In this document: piece after piece, positions 8,483-17,231 of the stretch | Position numbering within the stretch: the stretch's first letter is position 1 | How the letters are laid out: each line of letters opens with the position of its first letter | Source: Gordonia effusa NBRC 100432 | Lineage (GTDB): Bacteria; Actinomycetota; Actinomycetes; Mycobacteriales; Mycobacteriaceae | Length of the DNA: 64,000 bases | Assembly: GCF_000241305.1 (NCBI RefSeq) | Contig: NZ_BAEH01000115.1 | Span: forward strand, 1 to 64,000 | Direction of reading: 5' to 3' | Notes under the pieces: generated by a model | What the model was told of the DNA's origin: nothing | Databases searched by the model: none | Seen by the model: the letters and a program-made list of their open reading frames with translations, nothing else | Program-made: the position numbers and the translations under genes

Positions 8483-10084
8483 GTGACTGCTACGAACGCT
8501 CTAGCCGCATCCGGTGGGCGCGTGGCGGTCGCCACTCTGGTGTCGCGGGTGACGGGCTTTGTGCGTACAGCGCTGCTCGCGGCGGTTCTCGGCGTCACCG
8601 CCGTAGCCGACGCCTACAACGGCGCCAACGTCTTTCCGAATATGGTCTACTCGCTACTCCTTGGCGGCGTGCTTTCCAGCGTCGTAGTCCCGGTTCTAGC
8701 CAGGTCCAGACTGCGTAGGCGGGCGGTCGACGACGAGTTCGTGCAGCGATTCCTCACCGCGTCCGTAGTCGTATCCGCCGTTGTGACCGCGGCTGTCGTT
8801 GGCGCCGCTCCCTGGCTGGCCAGATTCTTCGTTGAGTCTGGCGCACAACAGGATTTGACGCGGCTGTGGGCGTATTGCTTTCTGCCGCAGGTGTTCTTCT
8901 ACGCGGTAGCGGCGTTGGTCACCGCCGTTCTCAACGTTCGGGGACGTTTTGGCGCACCGTCCTGGGCGCCAGTGGTCAACAATATGATTGTCATCGTCAC
9001 TCTTGGCATGTTTGTCACTCTTCCCGGGCCAGCCGCAATCTCGCCAACGAATATCTCGCTGGCGCAGGTCATTGTGCTCGGAGCGGGAACCACCCTGGGT
9101 ATCATCGGGCAGGCCGCGTGGTGCGTAATTATCCTGCGGCGCACCGGGTTTCGATGGCGTTGGCGCGTTCGTCTACTGCCGTACACCATGCGTCCGATTC
9201 GTGTCGGCGTGGGTTTGATGGGCTGGCTAATGGTGTACGTGGTCGCCTCCCAAGTGGGTGTCGCTATGGTCACTCACGCCGCCTTCGACCACGGGAGCGT
9301 TTCTACTTACACCTACGCCGACCTCTTGATCCAGCTTCCCTACGGCGTTGTCGCAGTGTCCATCCTGACCGTCCTCACGCCGCGAATGGCGTATGCGATC
9401 TCGGCGGCTGATCTGGGCCGCGTTCGCGCCGAACTTCGCCTCGGAGGGCGTTATCTGGTAGCTCTCTTGATTCCGGCGGCTGGCGCTTTCGCGGTGTTCG
9501 CGCCTGTCGCGTCAGTGTTGATTTTCGGTGGCCGAGTAGATGTGCACGACGCCGACCTAATTGGACAAGCGGTGGCTGCGAGCGTATTTGGGCTACCCGC
9601 GCTCGCGCTGGTAATGCTTCAGATGCGCGCGTGCTATTGCGCGGACGACACGCGAAGCCCCGCGCTGATCAACATTCTGATGGTGGCGATCAAGGTCGCG
9701 GTGATCTACATCGGCACCACGGTAACTCCGGCGATACCGACGGTAGTTGTTCTGTGCGTTAGTGGTTCGGTGTCGTACGTGGTGGGAGCGGCCGTCGGTC
9801 ACGTCGTTTTACGGCGACGGTACGGCCTACTGGGATATCGAAGTGTCGTCGGAACCGCTTGGCGCGCAATGCTAGTCACTGCGATAGCCGCGAGCGTAGC
9901 GGTTGGAGCTATGGCAGCGGTCAGTCAATCATCCATCGGTACAACAGGATTCGCCGGTCGAACTGCTCTATTCGTCGTAGGCTCTGCGGTGGGCGTATTG
10001 GTGTTCGGCTGCTCGCTACGAATTATTCGCGTTCCAGAGATCTCGCGAGCACTTTGTCTGTGTCGGTCTGTCCTCAGGCGATAG
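8483..10084 (+). CDS. murJ: MurJ/MviN-family lipid flippase
   Basis: A 533-residue polytopic protein with about 14 hydrophobic segments and MviN family features: VSRVTGFVRTALLA near residue 20, ADAYNGANVFPNMVY, a LLGGVLSSVVVPVL helix and a FFYAVAALVTAVLN segment. The family flips lipid II for peptidoglycan synthesis. It lacks the long cytoplasmic pseudokinase tail of mycobacterial MviN (Rv3910), so it is the short type. In an accessory region next to a broken transporter it could be a second copy or serve another polyprenyl-linked glycan. The GTG start at 8483 has no obvious ribosome site. Confidence 0.82.
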   Translation: MTATNALAASGGRVAVATLVSRVTGFVRTALLAAVLGVTAVADAYNGANVFPNMVYSLLLGGVLSSVVVPVLARSRLRRRAVDDEFVQRFLTASVVVSAVVTAAVVGAAPWLARFFVESGAQQDLTRLWAYCFLPQVFFYAVAALVTAVLNVRGRFGAPSWAPVVNNMIVIVTLGMFVTLPGPAAISPTNISLAQVIVLGAGTTLGIIGQAAWCVIILRRTGFRWRWRVRLLPYTMRPIRVGVGLMGWLMVYVVASQVGVAMVTHAAFDHGSVSTYTYADLLIQLPYGVVAVSILTVLTPRMAYAISAADLGRVRAELRLGGRYLVALLIPAAGAFAVFAPVASVLIFGGRVDVHDADLIGQAVAASVFGLPALALVMLQMRACYCADDTRSPALINILMVAIKVAVIYIGTTVTPAIPTVVVLCVSGSVSYVVGAAVGHVVLRRRYGLLGYRSVVGTAWRAMLVTAIAASVAVGAMAAVSQSSIGTTGFAGRTALFVVGSAVGVLVFGCSLRIIRVPEISRALCLCRSVLRR

Positions 10085-10118
10085 CGCACGGTTCTCGACG
10101 TCGCCAGAGTCGACAGCC

Positions 10119-10148
10119 CGACGTCACACGGCTTGGCGTGTGACGTCG
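10119..10148. terminator. Hairpin at the convergent murJ/TetR ends
   Basis: An 11-bp perfect inverted repeat (10119-10129 with 10138-10148) with an 8-nt loop spans the stop codon of the TetR gene and follows murJ by 34 nt. It lacks U-tracts, but position and stem suit a two-way terminator. Confidence 0.55.
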
Positions 10149-10762
10149 ACGACGCGATGCATCCACATCTTCATGGTGTCGATCAAGATGTTCGCCGAGT
10201 CATCCTCGCCGACGGTGCCCATCACTCGCATCACCGCGAGGCCGGTGCCGGTCGCGGTGATGGCGCGCGCCGCTCGGTCGAGGGTTGCGATATTCGCTCG
10301 CGCCGCTTCGGGCGGCAAGTGGTCTTCTACTAACACGCGAACCGAGGCCAGCGTGTTGTTAACCAGTTCGACAGTTTTCATGCGTTGGTCGGGGTCGCGG
10401 AGGACAGTCAGCCCGTACTCGGCCGCCAGCAGTAGCAACGGAGTGTCCCGTGACAGCTGGCGCCACCAGAGGGATACGGCCTCGAATCGCGCATCAACGT
10501 CGTCGTCGGCAGCGGCGAGCGCGACCAGGGCATGGGTAATCTCGTCGGAGGTGCGGCGGCGGAGGACTTCGAGGCAAAGCTCTTCTTTACTCGAGTAGTT
10601 GCTATAGACAGCGCCGATCGTGCGTCCGGCCTCGTTCGCGATCGCGGCGATCGAGGTGGCGTGGTAGCCGTTGAGGAGCAACAGAGACTCCGCCGCGTCG
10701 ACCAGAGTCTCGCGCGTGATGGCCTGACTCTCGGCGCGAGTCAACACTTTTCGACGTGCCAT
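10124..10762 (-). CDS. TetR-family regulator divergent from the mce operon
   Basis: A 212-residue TetR-type repressor. The N-terminal helix-turn-helix (about 25-65) reads GYHATSIAAIANEAGRTIG followed by AVYSNYSSKEEL, the family recognition region. The ligand domain is variable, with LLLLAAEYGL near the middle. The ATG at 10762 has GGAGGAG upstream. It is transcribed away from the mce operon across a 338-bp gap, so control of that operon and of itself is the simplest inference. It does not look like KstR or Mce1R (GntR), so it would be a separate control circuit. Confidence 0.88.
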   Translation of the reverse strand: MARRKVLTRAESQAITRETLVDAAESLLLLNGYHATSIAAIANEAGRTIGAVYSNYSSKEELCLEVLRRRTSDEITHALVALAAADDDVDARFEAVSLWWRQLSRDTPLLLLAAEYGLTVLRDPDQRMKTVELVNNTLASVRVLVEDHLPPEAARANIATLDRAARAITATGTGLAVMRVMGTVGEDDSANILIDTMKMWMHRVVDVTRQAV

Positions 10763-10984
10763 CGAACCCTCCTCCGAGCCTTAGTCTGGCGATGCCTCAA
10801 CAGGCGCATGACGTTAGTACGTGGATGCTACCGTGTGTCGGTTTGGTCCTCGCGGTGAGTGTGACGTGGTGAATACCGCTCCGATCGGGTCTCTGCGTCG
10901 GCCAGTGTGACCTTGCTTGGTCCTCAGTTGACGTTTCATGCGCGGGGGCATCGTAGGACGGCCTAACATCTATCCAGGTGTAAC

Positions 10985-11013
10985 TTGCATCACTCTATCG
11001 CAACTCATATGAT
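10985..11013 (+). promoter_or_regulatory. Sigma-A-type promoter of the mce operon with interleaved inverted repeat
   Basis: In the 338-bp TetR-mce gap (10763-11100), TTGCAT (10985-10990), a 17-nt spacer and TATGAT (11008-11013) form a near-consensus promoter about 90 nt before yrbEB. An inverted repeat GCATCA-N17-TGATGC (10987-11015) overlaps both boxes, which would suit a repressor such as the divergent TetR. The rest of the gap shows no gene. Confidence 0.6.
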
Positions 11014-11100
11014 GCTGCTACGCGGATAGTGGCGCTCTGTGAATTGGAAGCTCGATGACTCGAGTGCGGATCTCGGGGCTCGAGGAGGTGTGAAAGGCAA

Positions 11101-11958
11101 GTGGGTGTTCCTGCTGGATACGCCCCGCGCGGCTTTGCGTGGGTAGTCCGCGGATGGCGCGGTACGGAGCGATCATTTGCCTACCTCGGGCACTTTCTCT
11201 CATTTGTCTATCTCAGTTTCCGTTACGCCCCGCAGGCCATCTGGCGATTTCGGGGCCAGACGATACGCACGGTCACCGATCTGACATGGGGACGTGGTGC
11301 GGTCATCGTCGGCGGCGGAACGGCACTGGTAATGGCGGTCCTCGGCTTGGCGGCGGGCGCCACCGTCGCGATCGTCGCGCACGGGACCCTGAACATGCTC
11401 GGGCTGGGATCAGTGGCCGGCTCTGTCTCATCATTCGCCATCACCCGTGAATTCGCGCCGCTTCTGGCGGCACTTGGATTCGCGGTGCAGGCCGGCTGCC
11501 GGATGACGGCGGAGATCGGCTCGATGCGTATCAGCGAGGAGATCGACGCGCTCGAAGTCGTTGGCGTGCACTCGATTTCGTTCGTGGTCTCCACTCGTGT
11601 CGTCGCCGGCATTTTGACGACTATCCCGACCTTCCTGATCGCGATTATCGCCAGCTACCTCAGTAGTTCAATAGTGGTTCGGGTTCGGGGTGAATCGGCT
11701 GGCGCATACCAACACTATTTCCAGCAGTTCGTCAACTTCCCCGACCTTGTTTTCGCGACGCTGAAAGTGGTCATCTTCGTTGTGGCGGTGATCATCATTC
11801 ATTGCTACAAGGGCTTTTTCGCCCACGGTGGCCCCGAGGGAGTCGGCGTCGCATCCGGCCGTGCGATTCGCGCCAGTCTCGTGGCGGTGGTTGGCCTGGA
11901 CCTGATCCTCACTGTTGCGTTCTGGGGCATCAATTCACCGTTTGTCTTCCGGGGGTGA
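11101..11958 (+). CDS. yrbEB: Mce-associated permease YrbEB (MlaE family)
   Basis: One of the two permease subunits of an Mce ABC-type lipid importer. The 285-residue protein has 5-6 membrane segments and the MlaE motif ISEEIDALEVVGV (about 142-154). VVSTRVVAGI and HCYKGFFAHGGPEGVGVA follow. EEIDALEV with HCYxGxFAxGGPxGVGVA is the pattern of YrbEB, not YrbEA. The GTG start follows GAGGAGG. In known mce operons yrbEA precedes yrbEB; here yrbEB is the first gene and yrbEA is the last of the operon. mceA begins 4 nt after its stop. Confidence 0.92.
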   Translation: MGVPAGYAPRGFAWVVRGWRGTERSFAYLGHFLSFVYLSFRYAPQAIWRFRGQTIRTVTDLTWGRGAVIVGGGTALVMAVLGLAAGATVAIVAHGTLNMLGLGSVAGSVSSFAITREFAPLLAALGFAVQAGCRMTAEIGSMRISEEIDALEVVGVHSISFVVSTRVVAGILTTIPTFLIAIIASYLSSSIVVRVRGESAGAYQHYFQQFVNFPDLVFATLKVVIFVVAVIIIHCYKGFFAHGGPEGVGVASGRAIRASLVAVVGLDLILTVAFWGINSPFVFRG

Positions 11959-11962
11959 TCGA

Positions 11963-13000
11963 ATGACCGACTTTCGAACCCCGGGTATGTCCGCGTCCCC
12001 TCGCACCTTTGCGATTCGAGCGGTAGTCGCCGTGGTCGCGGCTGTTGTCGTCATCGTCTCGGCGATATTCATCTCAGCGGCGCTTCCCGACGACGCTATG
12101 CGTATTTCGATGCATACCGATGTCCTCGCCGGTGGTATCGATACCGGGACCAGCGTGGTTCTCCATGGCGACGAGATCGGATCGGTGTCGTCGGTACGTG
12201 CGGATGGCAATAGTTTTGTCGTCGGACTGACACTCTTACCCAGCTATCGTGACCGACCGGACGTCCTTACGACCGCGCTACAAGTCGCGTATGCGCCCAA
12301 AAATCTGTTTGGAATCAGCGCCGTAATACTCACCGCGCAACCCGGCGGTGATCCGTTATCAAACAATTCTGATTTTTACCCCGACACACCGGTCGACTCC
12401 ACCCTGACGACACTGTTGCGCAGCCTGAGCGACCTGAATACGAAGGCGTTGACTCCCTATGTCGGCGACATTCTCGCGACCGCCAATAAGGCGACGTTGG
12501 GTTTACTACCCGTCATGGGTACGGTCAGTCGACTGGCGACCGATATCGCCGACACCCAGAAATTATCGACAGCTGCCACATTGCCGCGGCTAGCGAACGT
12601 GCTGCGCGAATTGAACACCACCGTCACCGGACTAATTCCCGGCCTCAAGAAGTTGATGGATTGGCGAGGTCCACAGCGCCCCGGCTATGTCGACAACGCG
12701 AATAACGCATTCGGTCTGGCGGGTGCGGTGACCCTGCCACAGATCGACGATCTTCTGGGCGAGAATTTCGGTCAGGTCATGCCGTTGGTGCCTGCCCTCC
12801 GACAGATTGTCACGAGAATTCAGCAGACCTTTCCCGACTCACATCGCAACGGGTTGGAGATTGCGATGCTCATCGAACGGATACGCGGGGCATTGCCGGC
12901 CGGGCCCGGGGGCACGCCGGTGCTGAACGTCGACGTCGTGCTCAAAGGAATCCCGGGGATCAGCGCGGCGCTCCAGTCACTTACGGCCGGGGGACGCTGA
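11963..13000 (+). CDS. mceA: Mce family protein MceA
   Basis: First substrate-binding MCE protein of the operon, 345 residues. An N-terminal membrane helix (about 14-38) is followed by the MCE/MlaD domain (about 45-125, with GGIDTGTSVVLHGDEIGSV). A helical region rich in Leu and Asn and a Pro/Gly-rich tail follow. MCE proteins are thought to build a hexameric tunnel carrying lipids or sterols across the periplasm to the YrbE permeases. The ATG at 11963 lies 4 nt after the yrbEB stop; upstream codons in the open frame overlap yrbEB. It overlaps mceB by one base (TGATG). Confidence 0.88.
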   Translation: MTDFRTPGMSASPRTFAIRAVVAVVAAVVVIVSAIFISAALPDDAMRISMHTDVLAGGIDTGTSVVLHGDEIGSVSSVRADGNSFVVGLTLLPSYRDRPDVLTTALQVAYAPKNLFGISAVILTAQPGGDPLSNNSDFYPDTPVDSTLTTLLRSLSDLNTKALTPYVGDILATANKATLGLLPVMGTVSRLATDIADTQKLSTAATLPRLANVLRELNTTVTGLIPGLKKLMDWRGPQRPGYVDNANNAFGLAGAVTLPQIDDLLGENFGQVMPLVPALRQIVTRIQQTFPDSHRNGLEIAMLIERIRGALPAGPGGTPVLNVDVVLKGIPGISAALQSLTAGGR

Positions 13001-14022
13001 TGAATACACTGTTGCGCTCGAGTATCTATCTGTTGATATTCGCGCTCGTCGCCGTGGGCGGGGGAGCCTTCATCGCCAATGCGATTAACCGGCCAACCGA
13101 CGGTGATTCGGTCACCTATCGTGCCGAATTCAGCAATGTGTCCGGGTTGCGGGTGGGCAATGATGTTCGGTCGCTCGGCGTTCGCGTCGGGAAGGTGACG
13201 GCAGTTGACCCAATTCGCCGTGATGGCACAAGCCTGGCGGCGGTTACTTTCTCCGTCACCACTGATCAGCACCTATATGGCGACTCTAAAATCGCGATCC
13301 GCTACCTGAACCTCACTGGTATTCGTTATCTCGACCTGCAACAGAAGGCGTCCACCGGACGACCGCTCGCGGCTGGCTCGACGTTCGGCGTCGCATCGAC
13401 GATTCCGTCCTTCGACATCACCGAGATATTCCACGGCCTCGCACCGATCTTCGCTGTCATGAGTCCAGACGACATCAATCACTTTTCGCAGAGCATGCTC
13501 GCGCTAGTCGAAGGTGACGGGTCTGGTTTCGGGCGGGTGCTCAATTCGTTGAACAAGGTACTCAGTGTCGTCGATGATCGATCCGCCGTCGTCAATGTTT
13601 TGGTCAACAATCTGCAGAGGTTGTCGACATCTCTGACCGGCCGCTCGGGCGTGGTGACACCCATCGTCGGCTATCTGTCCGATTTGGCGACGGTACTGGC
13701 CGAACGCTTACCCGAACTACGACATATCGCCGATTTTTCCGGTGCGACGCTTATTAGTGTCGACCGATTCCTCGGTTCACTCGGATTCCGCGACAATCGC
13801 ACGCCGGATCTCGACGCGATAATCGGGCAGATCATGCCGTTCGCGAGGACGGCTGTCGGAATCCTCGCGCTGACACCGGGGATACTCTCCGCGCTCAACG
13901 GAATTCTTCCCACGGCGGGTACTCAACCGAGTTCGTTTACCTGTTCCCGAGGTCGTGCGACCATCCCGCCGAAGGTCGCGATCTTCGTTCGTGAAACGCA
14001 GGTGACATTGTGCAAGCGTTAG
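13000..14022 (+). CDS. mceB: Mce family protein MceB
   Basis: A 340-residue MCE protein: one N-terminal membrane anchor (6-27), then a typical MceB domain. This reads TYRAEFSNVSGLRVGND, VRSLGVRVGKV, AIRYLNLTGIRYLDL and later FHGLAPIFAVMSPDDIN, matching the MceB pattern in which a PLF..LxPDxIN block follows the MCE domain. The C-terminal part is helical. Start and stop overlap with neighbours (1 nt with mceA, 13 nt with mceC), so translation is coupled and the six proteins are probably made in fixed ratio. Confidence 0.9.
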   Translation: MNTLLRSSIYLLIFALVAVGGGAFIANAINRPTDGDSVTYRAEFSNVSGLRVGNDVRSLGVRVGKVTAVDPIRRDGTSLAAVTFSVTTDQHLYGDSKIAIRYLNLTGIRYLDLQQKASTGRPLAAGSTFGVASTIPSFDITEIFHGLAPIFAVMSPDDINHFSQSMLALVEGDGSGFGRVLNSLNKVLSVVDDRSAVVNVLVNNLQRLSTSLTGRSGVVTPIVGYLSDLATVLAERLPELRHIADFSGATLISVDRFLGSLGFRDNRTPDLDAIIGQIMPFARTAVGILALTPGILSALNGILPTAGTQPSSFTCSRGRATIPPKVAIFVRETQVTLCKR

Positions 14023-15062
14023 CTCGACGAATGCTCGCGATGCCGCGGACAGTCTTGACCAGACTGGTCGATCCGCCAGCTCAGACCGCTGCCCAGCGCA
14101 AGCGAGTCGACGCGAGGTGGGGCATCTCAGCGGTGATAGTGCTCGCCGTTCTCGGCTTACTCACCGCGGGTCTCTATTTCCTGACACCGGGAAAGGGTGA
14201 GGTCAAGGCCAACTTCGCCGAAGCGGGCCAGATTCGGACCGGCGATAACGTACGCGTTGCCGGAATCCCCGTCGGCGCGGTTTCGGGTGTGAAACTGGCC
14301 GGCGATCATGTCGAAGTCACCATGTCCGTTGATCGCGGGACGTTCATCGGCAGTGAATCGTCGGCGGATGTCAAGATGCTGACGGTCGTGGGTGGCAACT
14401 ATATCGACATAACCTCCGTTGGCGACCAAGAGCTCGGGGACAGGTCGATCCCGGTAACGCGGACATCGGTGCCCTACTCCCTAACCGAGGTTTTCCAGTT
14501 GGCGCAGCCGAAAATCAGCAAAATCGACGCGTCACCGCTGCGCGAGACGCTGGTTCAACTCAATGACGGGTTCGCGTCTAATCCGGGTGCGCTGCGTAAG
14601 AATCTGACCCAGGTGTCGTCGATGCTGACGAACCTGAACAAGAAGCAGGACGAGTTTGGCGCCATGCTGAACTTGGCGGCGGACTATTCCAAGACTGTCA
14701 ATGCCAACGGCGATGTTCTAACCGCCACAGCACGCAATCTCAGCCTCTTCATCAGCGAATATGACAACTTCGGTCGTCGCTTGAATGCAGCCGTCTTTGG
14801 CCTGGACGGGATTCTGGCAAAAGTGCAGGGTCTGTTTCTCTCGTACCGAGATGGCATCGATCCACTCGTTCGTCAGATCGATTCGATCGGGCGGGAGTTC
14901 GGGCCGTTGCTCACGCGATTCACGCCGATGATCAATCAGGGACGAGATCTGATTAAGAAGCTCGAAGGCATGGTGGCTCCGGACGGCTCGATCAAGATCG
15001 ATCAGGGAAATCTAGTGTTGGCTTCGGACTTCTGTGTACCGATGGCCGGGGCGGGGTGCTGA
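14010..15062 (+). CDS. mceC: Mce family protein MceC
   Basis: A 350-residue MCE protein with a membrane anchor at about 36-58. The MCE domain has NFAEAGQIRTGDNVRV, AGIPVGAVSGVKL and LTVVGGNYIDIT. A long alpha-helical region (about 170-320) contains many Asn/Leu heptads, and the C-terminus ends in CVPMAGAGC, the two-Cys ending typical of MceC. The GTG at 14010 overlaps mceB by 13 nt; ATG codons at 14031 and 14040 are possible alternatives. Cell-envelope location and part in the lipid channel are inferred from the family. Confidence 0.9.
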   Translation: MQALARRMLAMPRTVLTRLVDPPAQTAAQRKRVDARWGISAVIVLAVLGLLTAGLYFLTPGKGEVKANFAEAGQIRTGDNVRVAGIPVGAVSGVKLAGDHVEVTMSVDRGTFIGSESSADVKMLTVVGGNYIDITSVGDQELGDRSIPVTRTSVPYSLTEVFQLAQPKISKIDASPLRETLVQLNDGFASNPGALRKNLTQVSSMLTNLNKKQDEFGAMLNLAADYSKTVNANGDVLTATARNLSLFISEYDNFGRRLNAAVFGLDGILAKVQGLFLSYRDGIDPLVRQIDSIGREFGPLLTRFTPMINQGRDLIKKLEGMVAPDGSIKIDQGNLVLASDFCVPMAGAGC

Positions 15063-15063
15063 C

Positions 15064-16179
15064 GTGTTACGTCGAATCGCAGGTTCGCCATGGCTGGTTT
15101 CGGTTGGCTCGGTCATGGTGGTCCTAGTGCTCGGTGCCGCATATTTTTTCATTCCCAAAGCGGTCACGTCGCGAACCACCTATTGCGCCCAAATGAATGA
15201 TGCCGTCGGAATCTTCGAGGGAAATACCGTGACCCGTCGCGGGGTCGGCATCGGCACGGTGACCGACGTCGAGACCGGCAATGGATCCGCGCGGATAACC
15301 TTCAGCGTCGACAGCGATCAAGTTCTCCCCGCCAACGTTCGGGCGGCGTCGGTGTCACCGTCCATCATCGCTGTCCGGCAACTCGCATTACTCGGCGACT
15401 ATACGAATGGCGCTCGGCTGATGCCCGGACAATGCATCGGTATCGACTCGACGAGTACGCCCGTATCGATCAGCAAATCTCTGGAGAGTCTCGCGGTGGT
15501 GGGGAAACAGCTCACCGTCGATGCCGGACCAGAGCAATTCGCCGCGGTGATGTCGAGCGTCCGCAACATCAGCGGTGGTCTGGCGGGGACTGGACCGGTC
15601 CTCAATGCGGTCATCAAGAAACTTGCGATCGCGCCTCATACGCCGATCGCCGGTGGTCTGGCCGATATGGCCACCGTGATCGACAACGTCAGCGCGATGA
15701 CCACCGGCTTGGCGACAAATTGGGGAATGCTCAAAGACCTATTTACGACGATTTCGCCGCTGATCGGCAGTACGATAGTGCCATTGATCGACGGTGCGAC
15801 CGGTATCGCGGACTCAGTCCCGGACATCTTGCTGGTACTGCGGAAATTGGTAGACAAGTACTCACATTTCGCGTGGCCGGTGCTCGACGCGGTGGTGCCG
15901 ATAGCGCGCGTGGTGGGCGCGGGAATGCGTAACTTTGGCGACCTACTCGGCATAGTTCCGGTGTTGATCCGCGCATTCGACATATCCTTCGATCAGAGAT
16001 CGCTCGGCCTGCGTATTCGATACACGCCGCCCAAGACGCGTATCCCCGCGAAGAATCCGGCGTTGACCTGCCAGAATATCAATCGAATCTTCCCCGGACA
16101 GTGCCATATTTCCGGCCCGGACGGTATGGAAGTCGACGCCGTTCGGATGGCCTTGCTGCTGACCGGAGCGGCCCGATGA
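15064..16179 (+). CDS. mceD: Mce family protein MceD
   Basis: Fourth MCE subunit, 371 residues. An N-terminal helix (about 12-32) precedes YCAQMNDAVGIFEGN and VTRRGVGIGTVTDVE, a MCE domain in the MceD style. A later Cys pair in LTCQNINRIFPGQC is also an MceD feature. The GTG at 15064 lies 1 nt after the mceC stop; the open frame runs back to 15034 but overlaps the mceC end. The gene overlaps mceE by 4 nt. It is shorter than many MceD proteins, which often exceed 450 residues, because the C-terminal extension is missing. Confidence 0.87.
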   Translation: MLRRIAGSPWLVSVGSVMVVLVLGAAYFFIPKAVTSRTTYCAQMNDAVGIFEGNTVTRRGVGIGTVTDVETGNGSARITFSVDSDQVLPANVRAASVSPSIIAVRQLALLGDYTNGARLMPGQCIGIDSTSTPVSISKSLESLAVVGKQLTVDAGPEQFAAVMSSVRNISGGLAGTGPVLNAVIKKLAIAPHTPIAGGLADMATVIDNVSAMTTGLATNWGMLKDLFTTISPLIGSTIVPLIDGATGIADSVPDILLVLRKLVDKYSHFAWPVLDAVVPIARVVGAGMRNFGDLLGIVPVLIRAFDISFDQRSLGLRIRYTPPKTRIPAKNPALTCQNINRIFPGQCHISGPDGMEVDAVRMALLLTGAAR

Positions 16180-17231
16180 ATCGACGTATTGTGTTGCATA
16201 CCTGGATGATTCGCCGGTTGATCACTGTCGGACTCGCCACGCTGACACTGTTGGTCGCATCAGGTTGTTCAAGCGCGTTCAGCCCAGAACGGCTGCCGAC
16301 GCCGCAGTCGGTCCATGACGGGTGGCCGCTGACTATCGAGTTCACCACCGTGGTGAATCTGCCGGTGTCGTCGAAGGTGACTATTAATGGAATTCGTGCC
16401 GGCGTCGTCGATTCGATTCGATCAGAGGGTTCTGTCGCGGTTGTCCGACTATCGGTCAACGACGGTTATGTTGTCGGAAAAGACGCGCAGGTCGAGTTAC
16501 GCCAAGACACTTTGCTGGGCGATACCTACGTATCGATTTCAAATCCGGCCAACGCGTGGTCGAACCGGCTGGCGCCTGGACAGAAGCTGACCAAGGATCA
16601 CGTCAAACCGCCGGTTCAGGTCGAGGATCTCATGGTCAGCCTGGCGAATTTCCTGGGCAGCGGAAGCTTGCCGCAGTTGGGCAACACGTTCAGAAAGGTC
16701 AATGCGCAATTCCCGGACAGGCCCGCTGAGGTCACGCGAGTAATGGGGCCATTGGTGGAAACGCTGAACGCGTATGCGAACAACACGACCGCCCTCACTT
16801 CGATGCTGAACTCCGTCGCGGGGCTAACTACTCAGTTGAACGAGCAGCGTCCCATGCTGGAGACCTTTATGAGTCCGGCCGGCGTGATGCAGGTCCGTGG
16901 AGCGATGCTCGGAATCAAGGTCATCGAATTATTCTCGATGCTTGATCGGGGCCTGACACCGCTGGTCCCCGCCGTGCCACTGATCGACGGCCTGTCCGGC
17001 GTTGTAAACACGGTAATCAAACCGCTGCTGATACCGGGCTGGCCCAATTATCATGGCCAGCCAGCTAATGCGACGGCGTTGTTCAACTTGTTGAACGACA
17101 AATTGATCCCATTCTTCAAGAACACGCCGCGCCTGAATATTCGCCAGTTGGCAATCGATAACGGTGTCAGCAACGCCGAACTCGCGGGCCAGATGGTCAA
17201 GGCATTCCGCACCATCGGGATGGTGCCCTGA
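16176..17231 (+). CDS. mceE: Mce family lipoprotein MceE
   Basis: A 351-residue MCE protein that starts with a lipoprotein signal, TLLVASGCSS (Cys about residue 30). This fits the fifth position of mce operons, where MceE is the lipoprotein (LprK-type). The MCE domain with VSSKVTINGIRAGVV and LLGDTYVSI follows, then a helical region. The start ATGA overlaps the mceD stop by 4 nt and its own stop overlaps mceF by one base. Function as part of the tunnel is a family inference. Confidence 0.9.
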   Translation: MNRRIVLHTWMIRRLITVGLATLTLLVASGCSSAFSPERLPTPQSVHDGWPLTIEFTTVVNLPVSSKVTINGIRAGVVDSIRSEGSVAVVRLSVNDGYVVGKDAQVELRQDTLLGDTYVSISNPANAWSNRLAPGQKLTKDHVKPPVQVEDLMVSLANFLGSGSLPQLGNTFRKVNAQFPDRPAEVTRVMGPLVETLNAYANNTTALTSMLNSVAGLTTQLNEQRPMLETFMSPAGVMQVRGAMLGIKVIELFSMLDRGLTPLVPAVPLIDGLSGVVNTVIKPLLIPGWPNYHGQPANATALFNLLNDKLIPFFKNTPRLNIRQLAIDNGVSNAELAGQMVKAFRTIGMVP

